Translations under genes and position numbers: made by a program
Part shown: positions 20,411-26,881 of the stretch, piece by piece
Layout: every line of letters starts with the position of its first letter
How positions within the stretch are numbered: position 1 is the first letter of the stretch
The notes under the pieces: model-generated
Told to the model about the DNA's origin: nothing
What the model saw: only the letters and a program-made list of their open reading frames with translations
The model's database searches: none
NCBI GenBank assembly: GCA_019637855.1
Contig: JAHBUX010000013.1
Coordinates: 1-64,000, forward strand
Direction of reading: 5' to 3'
DNA length: 64,000 bases
Origin: Bdellovibrionales bacterium
Lineage (GTDB): Bacteria > Bdellovibrionota > Bdellovibrionia > Bdellovibrionales > UBA1609

Positions 20411-20497
20411 CCCCAGGTGGCGAAATTGGTAAACGCATCAGCTTGAGGGGCTGACGCCCGCAAGGGTTTGCTGGTTCAAGTCCAGTCCTGGGGACCA
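20411..20497 (+). tRNA. tRNA-Leu (anticodon GAG), CCA encoded
   Basis: The acceptor strands are CCCCAGG and CCTGGGG, with discriminator A and CCA encoded at 20495-20497. The anticodon arm is TCAGC-TTGAGGG-GCTGA, giving anticodon GAG for CUC/CUU. A long variable arm (CCC-GCAA-GGG) marks a class II tRNA, as expected for Leu. The T arm has GGTTCAAGTCC. It borders the RiPP-like block and could be an integration site, but no integrase or duplicated tRNA 3' end is visible. Confidence 0.95.
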
Positions 20498-20516
20498 CTT
20501 CCGCACCTGGAAGAAC

Positions 20517-21050
20517 TTATAGCCAGTTTTCGACGCTAAACCTTGAAAGATGAATCTCGTTTACATCTTCTGGATCTATGGCCATTTTTCGCCATAGATA
20601 AGCAGAGGCACTTTGTACATCATCGAACTCGCGCAGCTTTCTCGGGAGAAGAACCGTTCCCTTTCCACGAGCCCGAATGACCAACCCTAAGTTCGGATTT
20701 TCCAGCTCAACCATTAGGCGGGATGGCGCATGGAGCCCCAGTGACCAGAATTCAACGATCCTGTCGACGCCAAAGCTTAGGTATTGAATTTCCGGAGTAG
20801 TCAGCGGGGAAAATCTTAAATCAGCGAATCCGGCAGCGATCGCGTTGCGCTGGACTTCACGAAAGAACGATCGCGTAGAGGGCCCAGTCCCCTGACAACC
20901 CCGACTCTTTCGACCAAGATAGAGCGAGACGAACAATCCGCTGCTGACCTGCGAAAGCTCCTGAGCAAGAATGGACGACATCTCGAACTTACGTAAAAAC
21001 CGACGACAGTGTGAAAACTCATCTAAGGCAGAACGTAAAAAATGGGGCAT
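20517..21050 (-). CDS. AMMECR1-domain protein
   Basis: The sequence follows the AMMECR1 domain: GLFVSLYLGRKSRGCQGTG (family: GvFVTL...LRGCIGT), AGFADLRFSPLTTPEI (DpRFpPLt.eEl), GVDRIVEFW, NLGLVIRARGKGTVLLPRKL and a final ..VNEIHLSRFSVENW. The Cys of RGCQG is kept. AMMECR1 domains are conserved from archaea to humans and occur with radical-SAM and MEMO partners; their reaction is not settled. The ATG at 21050 falls inside the terminator hairpin of the upstream peptide gene, so the true start is uncertain (ATG 20981 is the next option). It is the last minus-strand gene of the RiPP-like block. Confidence 0.7.
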   Translation of the reverse strand: MPHFLRSALDEFSHCRRFLRKFEMSSILAQELSQVSSGLFVSLYLGRKSRGCQGTGPSTRSFFREVQRNAIAAGFADLRFSPLTTPEIQYLSFGVDRIVEFWSLGLHAPSRLMVELENPNLGLVIRARGKGTVLLPRKLREFDDVQSASAYLWRKMAIDPEDVNEIHLSRFSVENWL

Positions 21051-21069
21051 TTCATTTTGAAATGCCCCA
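21037..21069 (-). terminator. intrinsic terminator after the peptide gene
   Basis: A perfect 12-bp stem (TGGGGCATTTCA / TGAAATGCCCCA) with a 3-base loop, followed on the minus strand by six Ts (21042-21037). It begins 16 bases after the peptide stop. It should end most transcripts of the upstream operon and let only read-through reach the AMMECR1 gene. Confidence 0.88.
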
Positions 21070-21084
21070 CGTAGATTCGACAAG

Positions 21085-21186
21085 TTAGTTGTCGGATTGC
21101 AGAGTCGCCGGCCCATAGTCGCTTTCTTCAATTACGACAACGGCAGGATTCAGTTCGATCTCTTGAGCAGGATTATTCTGGTCCAT
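21085..21186 (-). CDS. 33-residue peptide ending in Asn, candidate RiPP precursor
   Basis: The ORF starts MDQNNPAQEIEL, continues through AVVVIEESDYG and ends PATLQSDN. An excellent ribosome binding site (AGGAG, then TGCAT, then ATG) precedes it. It is the last gene of the SagB-SagB-ThiF-MFS run and is followed by a strong terminator, which is common for precursor genes. It has no Cys. Two features match known substrates of MccB/PaaA-like enzymes: a C-terminal Asn (as in microcin C precursors, where MccB modifies it) and a Glu-Glu pair (residues 20-21; pantocin A is built from Glu-Glu-Asn). That it is a precursor is inference from context. Confidence 0.65.
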   Translation of the reverse strand: MDQNNPAQEIELNPAVVVIEESDYGPATLQSDN

Positions 21187-21200
21187 ATGCACTCCTATGG

Positions 21201-22439
21201 TTAGGCCGCGCGGGGCAATTCCCGCTTGGCAGATAAAAACACATTCAGCGACGGGACTCTCGACAACACGATCGCTGTAATCATGAGAGAGATGCCAGAT
21301 GCAGTAAACAGCACGTCGACCCGCTTATCCATCATATCAACAAGTATGCCGGACAAAGCCTTAGCCGCCGGCCCGAGGAGAAACCCAATGCCAAAAAGCA
21401 GAGAGAACACTCGGCCATGGAATTGCGGCTCTACACATGCCTGAATCATTCCCATGAGTTTGACGTTAAATGCCCCGGTCAAAACTCCCATTGTGAAGAA
21501 GAGACCGACTACGATAGGGGCCGACTTCGTCAATCCTACGGCTAAGAATGTGGTCCCAAGGCTAATCAGAATTCCAAAATAGACCCAGCGATGAAAGGTG
21601 TTGAAAGCCTTGAACCATCCCCCATTTGATCCAAGCAAAATGCCTAAACTAACCGCGGCTGTGGCATAGCCAAACCAGACTGTGGACATCTGCAAGACGT
21701 CTTCTATGAGGAACGGAGTCCAAACGACGAAAGGAGAATAGAAAACATTGATTACGAGAACAGAAAGCGCCAGGGCCAAAAGTCCCTTCTGATCGCGAAC
21801 AAATCTCCATCCCTCGGCCAGAGAAGGTCTAAAGCCGGACCTGACGCCACCGGAGGGAAAGATGGGGGTGCCGGTGCGTTTTGCAATCATGGCCACGAGA
21901 ATGGCAGCGGCCAGGTAAGTGGCTAGATCTAGCCCCATAACCTGAGGCAACGTCAGTGCGGCATAAAGGACGCCGGAGACAGATTCCGAGAGAATCATGG
22001 CCAACTGACGTCCCGAACTAAAAATCGAATTAGAAGACTGCCTCGTGTCTTCATCCGTAACCTCGTAGATAGAGGCCCCCAAGGCCGGCTGACGAATCCC
22101 ATAGAGGATGGACAGCAATATCTTCCCCACGAAAACGGCGGTCAGAGACCACATGTTCGGCGTAAGGAGGAGAAAGGCAATGCAGAGCATGAGCATAACC
22201 CCGGCCGCAACCAAATCCGAGACAACGAGCAAGCGAAGCTTCGGAAATCGGTCTATCAGAGGCCCTGCTGCTAAACTGATAAGGGCCGCAGAAAGGGTGG
22301 CGCTCAAATAGAATAGTCCTAACGCGGTACCCGAATTGAAATGATTCTTGATCCAAAAGACCAAAGCGATATTCGTGAGCGAAGATCCAAACTGGCTGAC
22401 CGCCTGCCCGACTGTGAGAAGAATCACTCCGCGATACAT
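21201..22439 (-). CDS. MFS transporter, probable peptide-product exporter
   Basis: About 412 residues with 12 predicted membrane helices. It opens MYRGVILLTVGQAVSQFGSSLTNIALV and carries an MFS loop element GPLIDRFPKLRLLV (motif A-like) after helix 2. ATG 22439 has AGAGG five bases upstream; a GTG six bases earlier is also possible. It overlaps the ThiF-like gene by 16 bases and lies 15 bases before the peptide gene. Microcin C and pantocin clusters also use MFS pumps for export and self-protection, which fits this position. Confidence 0.85.
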   Translation of the reverse strand: MYRGVILLTVGQAVSQFGSSLTNIALVFWIKNHFNSGTALGLFYLSATLSAALISLAAGPLIDRFPKLRLLVVSDLVAAGVMLMLCIAFLLLTPNMWSLTAVFVGKILLSILYGIRQPALGASIYEVTDEDTRQSSNSIFSSGRQLAMILSESVSGVLYAALTLPQVMGLDLATYLAAAILVAMIAKRTGTPIFPSGGVRSGFRPSLAEGWRFVRDQKGLLALALSVLVINVFYSPFVVWTPFLIEDVLQMSTVWFGYATAAVSLGILLGSNGGWFKAFNTFHRWVYFGILISLGTTFLAVGLTKSAPIVVGLFFTMGVLTGAFNVKLMGMIQACVEPQFHGRVFSLLFGIGFLLGPAAKALSGILVDMMDKRVDVLFTASGISLMITAIVLSRVPSLNVFLSAKRELPRAA

Positions 22440-23509
22440 GAACACCTCTCACATTTCCAATTCGAGGGCATCTCAAGCCACTTGACGGGGACATCACCAA
22501 ACCAGTCCAGATGAAGAATCCGGTCTTCGGTTCTGATGCGACCATTCTGAGTGAGGAAAGCTGCGATCTCCCATACGGCCTGATGCGCAAGTGCAGCTGT
22601 GACTGGATAAAACATACGCTTTTGAACAAGCGGCGACCGTTCTTCTGGATGGAAGCTTTCACCCGCCATTTCCAGATAGGACTGAAAACAACAGTAGCGT
22701 CGGCACCCATCCGCTTTCAGAAAAGGACCCAGTTGGGCACCTCCTAAAGTTAGAAGTGGTTTCGAAGACTTCTCCGCCGCTTCCGCTATATAGCGCGGCA
22801 CCCGACTTCCTTCATACCGGGAGCTTAAAAATCCAAATGTGTTTATAATCAGATCGGCACGAGGCGCGGACTCCATCAAATCTGCAGCGCTGCGGATCTC
22901 CTGATCGTGAATTTCAAGGACAGTCGGCGACCCGATGCCGGAAAGACTCTGGCGAGCGGCCTCGCTCTTCGGAAGACCAACCTGCCTGGCTGTATACAAG
23001 CTTTGTCGATCCAAATTGCTAGTCTCAACCACGTCAAAGTCATAGGCGATCAGATGCCCTAAACCCATACGTACCAAAGCCTCAGCGATAACCGATCCAT
23101 AGCTTCCCAAACCGACCAACAGGACCGTGCTTTGTTGAAACTTTGCTATCAATTGCGCTCCGCCTTCCCCCTCCGTTTCGAAAGTATTTAAAAATCTCTC
23201 CATCCGATCGAACGGCATGTCATTAGCTCGTTGATCCGCGAGAACGGATGAGCGAATAAATACACCTTTGTCCTTCAGAGTAGAAAATAGACGAGACCCA
23301 TCCTGAGAGGCCGTCAGGTGTCCAAGAACCTCGCATAAGATTTCGGCCGACCCTCCCGTAAAGAGCTTCTCCACCAAGGGCTTCATACTGACTGCCGGAG
23401 CCGACAAAGGAATTGAGAGGCGCTTACGAATCAGAGGACTTGACAGATGGAGACGACCACCCGCAATTCGGTAGGACCAAGCAGCTTGAATCCGATAGAG
23501 TTCAGTCAT
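22424..23509 (-). CDS. ThiF/MccB-like adenylating enzyme with likely peptide-binding domain
   Basis: 361 residues. Residues ~1-90 look like the winged-helix peptide clamp (RRE) at the front of MccB and of ThiF-like RiPP proteins. Residues ~125-290 are an E1/ThiF adenylation domain: GLGSYG (133-138), YDFDVVETSNLDRQSLY (Asp, Asn165, Arg168, Gln169) and Lys181. Cys-rich pairs (GCRRYCC, and KCERCSC at the end) match the zinc site of MoeB/MccB enzymes. Such enzymes activate a peptide carboxylate as an acyl-adenylate. It overlaps both neighbours, so it is translated together with them. It could alternatively be a leader-binding partner without catalysis, but the ATP-site residues are intact. Confidence 0.8.
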   Translation of the reverse strand: MTELYRIQAAWSYRIAGGRLHLSSPLIRKRLSIPLSAPAVSMKPLVEKLFTGGSAEILCEVLGHLTASQDGSRLFSTLKDKGVFIRSSVLADQRANDMPFDRMERFLNTFETEGEGGAQLIAKFQQSTVLLVGLGSYGSVIAEALVRMGLGHLIAYDFDVVETSNLDRQSLYTARQVGLPKSEAARQSLSGIGSPTVLEIHDQEIRSAADLMESAPRADLIINTFGFLSSRYEGSRVPRYIAEAAEKSSKPLLTLGGAQLGPFLKADGCRRYCCFQSYLEMAGESFHPEERSPLVQKRMFYPVTAALAHQAVWEIAAFLTQNGRIRTEDRILHLDWFGDVPVKWLEMPSNWKCERCSCIAE

Positions 23510-24278
23510 TTACCCGCCCCATAGAAATCGAATAAATCGGAAGCACGGACTGGTTTCTCATGCCGAAGAGTTCAGCAATTTGCGAATCGGACAATGCGGG
23601 AGTCGGAACCCCTAAGATGTTGCAAGTATTAGCCCTAGCCAACAGTCGTTGTGTTACGTAGCCGCAGTAGTAATACACCTTGCGGAGAGCGAAACTTCCC
23701 CAATCCGTTTGCTCCAACGCCTGCACAAAGTCGGCGCAGAGGAAAACACAGAAGTTGGACGACATTGAAGTCGCCATTCCCGCGATGGACGTGCAAATCT
23801 GTTTACGGAAGTCTCCGCTTCGAATCGAACGCAGAGACCTATCCGCCGGATCGAATTCGTAAATGCCCGGCGAAACGCTCTCCACATCAAAAATGACACA
23901 GACCACTCGCAAAGCCCTGCAGTCCAATACGCCGTCAGAAAATGGCTTTCCGGAGTAAAGAACATTTAGGCAAGCCTCGAGATCTATACGTGATACGCCT
24001 AGGCGACGAAAGGCTCGCATGCTTTTACGTTTGATCAGTTTGGCAGCCATCTCGGCGCATTCGGCCTGCGAAAGCGAAGGGTGAATCCCCTGACGGCCAG
24101 CAGGCTGGACCAAACTTGTTGAAAAACGCGCCTGCGTGAGAAAATCAAGAGATTTAGTCCATGCTCGCTCCCACCAACGGGCCACACTGTCGGGAAATGC
24201 TTGAAGGGACTGGACTATGACCGGTTGGTGCGCTCGAAAACGGATACTGTCCAATGGACCCAGTGATTGAGGTGTCAT
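23502..24278 (-). CDS. SagB/nitroreductase-like flavoprotein, second copy
   Basis: 258 residues from ATG 24278, chosen because GAGGAAGG lies five bases upstream and it forms an ATGA overlap with the preceding gene. Nitroreductase features are KRKSMRAFRRLG (usual RRSxRxF start of the fold), SPGIYEFDPADRSL, a DWGSFALRKVYYYCGYVTQRL helix and NILGVPTP. SagB-type enzymes are FMN dehydrogenases of RiPP maturation. It is divergent from the first copy, so the pair may form a heterodimer or act at different steps (inference). Confidence 0.72.
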   Translation of the reverse strand: MTPQSLGPLDSIRFRAHQPVIVQSLQAFPDSVARWWERAWTKSLDFLTQARFSTSLVQPAGRQGIHPSLSQAECAEMAAKLIKRKSMRAFRRLGVSRIDLEACLNVLYSGKPFSDGVLDCRALRVVCVIFDVESVSPGIYEFDPADRSLRSIRSGDFRKQICTSIAGMATSMSSNFCVFLCADFVQALEQTDWGSFALRKVYYYCGYVTQRLLARANTCNILGVPTPALSDSQIAELFGMRNQSVLPIYSISMGRVND

Positions 24279-25264
24279 TGGCCTTCCTCCTCGCATACCT
24301 CGAATGCGCCGATTAAAAACTCTTCGAATCCGTCTATATGCAACGCCGAGTTGAGGACATCCTCATCGAGACTGTTCAGCTCCCTAGTCGCAAGGCCGCA
24401 AGCGGCTGCACAGATGTCGAACGTGCCGGCGAGGTGCCCTGCATCCATGTGCACGGAACGAAATGTTCGAGGTTCGCGATAGCGATAGCTGTTTCGCTCG
24501 AATACGCAGGTCAAATATACCCTGGCTCCAGACTGCAATTTGGCTTCCAATGAGCCTATTCGCGTTAAAACGCCTCGGCCGATGTTGCAATGGAACAAAC
24601 TGGAGTCGGCCAGATGCACATAAGCTTCAATGGGATGGCGGGAGCCGCCGGAAGGACTTGTGCGACGGAGCAGAGGAACATCAGACCACGGGATCGACTT
24701 GCTGCCAATTGGTAGAAACGTCATTGAAAGCACGTCGTGAAAGCGCGATAGAAAATCTCCGTCTTTACTCAGGACGATTTCGGAAGGACTGTGTAGATTG
24801 ATCTCATATTCACCCCTAACCTCTTTAAAGCGCTTGTCGTCTTTTGCTGTGGCCGAATATTTGACCATTCTTTGACGAGCCAGGTCGGCTCCTGTTCCTC
24901 CAGGTGAATAGTCCATGAAAGGATGATCGAAGGTCGCTCGGTGATAATCACCCGCCGCAGCGGCATCGTGAGCGGCCCAGACATCTGGATTCAATGATGG
25001 ATGTTTGACCGCCGAGACAGATTCCGCAAACACCAGTAAATTCATATTTAACAAAGTTTGAACGGCTGCAGCGCCCGACTGATTTTCCAAATGGCCGCGC
25101 TCGATGGGACCTGCGGCAGCCATTAAACACGAAACGAGGGGCTCCTGAACCTTCCATTTCTTTCCTAGGTTTAAAATTTCGATCTGCCAGTGATCACCCG
25201 TGAAAGAGGATGGAGGCCGAATTATCGTCATCGGATTCGTCTGAATTTTATCCGTGTCTTCCAT
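24275..25264 (-). CDS. SagB-type peptide maturation dehydrogenase, first copy
   Basis: 329 residues. The first ~110 resemble the N-terminal extension of SagB proteins. The FMN-binding core begins near residue 195 with PLLRRTSPSGGSRHPIEAYV, the hallmark SagB block (R.SPSgGaRhP.E.Y), and ends with FRSVHMDAGHLAGTFDICAAACGL (Gly-rich flavin site). It is the first gene of the operon. SagB enzymes usually oxidise azolines made by a YcaO protein, but no YcaO is present here, so another desaturation is likely (inference). Confidence 0.8.
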   Translation of the reverse strand: MEDTDKIQTNPMTIIRPPSSFTGDHWQIEILNLGKKWKVQEPLVSCLMAAAGPIERGHLENQSGAAAVQTLLNMNLLVFAESVSAVKHPSLNPDVWAAHDAAAAGDYHRATFDHPFMDYSPGGTGADLARQRMVKYSATAKDDKRFKEVRGEYEINLHSPSEIVLSKDGDFLSRFHDVLSMTFLPIGSKSIPWSDVPLLRRTSPSGGSRHPIEAYVHLADSSLFHCNIGRGVLTRIGSLEAKLQSGARVYLTCVFERNSYRYREPRTFRSVHMDAGHLAGTFDICAAACGLATRELNSLDEDVLNSALHIDGFEEFLIGAFEVCEEEGQ

Positions 25265-25311
25265 CTATCAATCTCCATCCTCGGTCTGAGGTCTTGGATT
25301 GTTCCGGTTTC

Positions 25312-25325
25312 CCGATCCTGATCGG
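25312..25325. promoter_or_regulatory. 14-bp inverted repeat in the divergent promoter region
   Basis: CCGATC-CT-GATCGG lies in the 142-base gap between the SagB operon and the GNAT gene. It may be an operator for either. Nothing else in the gap is clear enough to call. Confidence 0.3.
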
Positions 25326-25406
25326 CGTTTAAACCGCTCCTGCGCCCGTTCCCTCTCCATTTTTGCAGGCTTTGTGCCCGGCCCATTTCCTGCTAAGTTT
25401 AAGGCT

Positions 25407-25958
25407 ATGACTGCAGCTGAAGACGTTAAGATTCGAAAAGCGAAGGACGGGGATGAGGCAGGAATCGCCAATGTGCATGTACATGCTTGGCAGCAGTCCT
25501 ATAGAGGGCAAATACCGGATGGTGTCCTCAACTCGCTGCCACTTTCCTTTTCTCGCCGCCTTCAAGGTTGGAAGACGGCAATAGCCGGAGAGTCACAAGC
25601 AATTGTGTTTGTCGCGGAGTCTGCTAAACACGGAATTGTAGGCTTTTGTTCCACTCAGCCCGCTCGAGACCCTGCCTTTAAGGGCCTAGGCGAAATCACG
25701 GCCATCTATTGCTTGAATGAGTACAAGGGCAAAGGCATCGGCGCCAACCTGTTCCGCGCTGGCGTCAACGCATTAGTTCAACAAGGATTCGTGTCTCAAT
25801 ATCTCTGGGTGCTAAAGGACAATCCAACCAAACAGTTCTACGTGCACATGGGTGGAATCGAACAGCCGGTCGAGAAGACCATTCAACTTGGCGACGAACT
25901 TAAAGAAGTTGCGTTCTTCTTCAACTCCCCGCATCTCCCCGAAGATAAAGAAAGGTAG
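25407..25958 (+). CDS. GNAT family N-acetyltransferase
   Basis: 183 residues. The opening VKIRKAKDGDEAGIANVHVHAWQQSYRGQIP is typical of GNAT proteins of the YitI/RimI-like branch, followed by the acetyl-CoA site YKGKGIGANLFRAG near residue 110 (family Q/RxxGxG/A) and the final strand with FYVHMGGIE. It is divergent from the SagB operon. MccE of microcin C clusters is a GNAT that protects the producer, so an immunity role is possible, but many GNATs do unrelated jobs. The frame upstream of ATG 25407 is open without resemblance. Confidence 0.8.
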   Translation: MTAAEDVKIRKAKDGDEAGIANVHVHAWQQSYRGQIPDGVLNSLPLSFSRRLQGWKTAIAGESQAIVFVAESAKHGIVGFCSTQPARDPAFKGLGEITAIYCLNEYKGKGIGANLFRAGVNALVQQGFVSQYLWVLKDNPTKQFYVHMGGIEQPVEKTIQLGDELKEVAFFFNSPHLPEDKER

Positions 25959-25959
25959 G

Positions 25960-26137
25960 CCTTCACTGGATTCACGATGTCATGAAGAAGAGCGGCGGCA
26001 ATCAGAATTTCTAAATCAGCGCCCTCAGCCTTAGCAAGCAATCTACAGTTGGCTACAACGCGCTGGATGTGAGCCCAATCATGCGCCGGGTCTTTCTTTT
26101 GCGTAAGCCTTTTGAGCGCGTTCAGCCAAACAGTCAA
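25960..26137 (-). pseudogene. truncated HD-domain phosphohydrolase remnant
   Basis: About 58 residues (DPAHDWAHIQRVVANC, then GADLEILIAAALLHDIVNP) match the start of YpgQ/YedJ-like HD hydrolases with H..H and HD motifs. Similarity stops at about 25965, where the frame runs on antisense to the GNAT gene until 25883. The start codon would be TTG without a ribosome binding site. I read it as a gene cut by insertion or deletion at the GNAT junction. Confidence 0.6.
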
Positions 26138-26158
26138 TTCGTGACAAACTTTGCATTT

Positions 26159-26479
26159 TTAGGAAACTTTCGATTTCTTGGTTTTCTTCGGGCGAACTTC
26201 CAACTCCATACCGAGGCTACCCATGATCCGCATAACAAGGTTAAAGCTCGGATGCCCATTTTTATCGAAGACCTTGTACAAGGTACGACGATTGATACCC
26301 GTCTTGTCCGCCAATTTCGAAATCCCATATGCTTTAGCTACATCGCCAAGAGCGATCGGAAGGAATTCGATGTCGTTATCAACAATCGCCGACATAATGT
26401 AGGCAGACGCGAATTCAGGATCGCGAAGCTTCTCTATCAAGTCTTCTTCAAATCCTACTACTTGTGCTTTTCGTCTCAT
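26159..26479 (-). CDS. HigA-like addiction-module antitoxin, no toxin adjacent
   Basis: 106 residues from ATG 26479 (preceded by GGAAGGAAAGAG). The family pattern of the HTH antidote group is clear: LRDPEFASAYIMSAI, FLPIALGDVAKAYGISKLADKTGINRRTLYKVFDKNGHPSFNLVMRIM, and a C-terminal basic tail. The helix-turn-helix spans about residues 50-75. Such proteins normally follow a RelE/HigB toxin gene of ~100 codons. The preceding gene is a 127-residue protein without RelE features, so this is either an orphan regulator or paired with an unusual partner. Confidence 0.75.
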   Translation of the reverse strand: MRRKAQVVGFEEDLIEKLRDPEFASAYIMSAIVDNDIEFLPIALGDVAKAYGISKLADKTGINRRTLYKVFDKNGHPSFNLVMRIMGSLGMELEVRPKKTKKSKVS

Positions 26480-26497
26480 GATTCTCTTTCCTTCCAT

Positions 26498-26881
26498 TCA
26501 GTCCAATAAAAGAATGCCCTGTGAATCGCGAAACCATATCGAGACCGTATTCGTGCCGAGGTGCGAAGTAATACCCAACGGTTCGCCCTCAGCTTGAAAC
26601 TCGCGACGATAGGCCTCGCTAAGGCCGCGCAAGGCGAGCCTTCGCAAACGATAGCCGTTGCGTACATTTTCAAAATGGACGAGGGCACCCATCGCCGTAT
26701 CGATGTGAGTTTCTAAAGTAAAGTCATTCTGGCCAAGAGTTTGCGACGTCAGCTTCTTACCATCCCTCCACCGACGACGAACCAAACGTCCATTTTCCAA
26801 ATATATACCCGCTTTCCCATCAGCTGCGACCAAATCGCGATTCAAATCGCCATGAAGAAAACGTGCACGCTTAGCAGACAT
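26498..26881 (-). CDS. unknown 127-residue protein between ABC exporter and antitoxin
   Basis: From ATG 26881 (MSAKRARFLHGDLNR) it overlaps the ABC gene by 11 bases, so it is part of that operon. It has no signal peptide or membrane segment and is rich in Arg, with predicted beta structure (GIYLENGRLVRRRW, DFTLETHIDTAMGALVHFENV, GTNTVSIWFRDSQGILLLD). It is not a RelE, VapC or MazF type that I can recognise. By position it could serve the peptide export system or be the partner of the antitoxin-like gene. Confidence 0.5.
   Translation of the reverse strand: MSAKRARFLHGDLNRDLVAADGKAGIYLENGRLVRRRWRDGKKLTSQTLGQNDFTLETHIDTAMGALVHFENVRNGYRLRRLALRGLSEAYRREFQAEGEPLGITSHLGTNTVSIWFRDSQGILLLD

Noticed and set aside
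20498-20513. Short hairpin CTTCC-GCACCT-GGAAG after tRNA-Leu as a terminator
   Set aside because: Only five pairs and no T tract on either strand.
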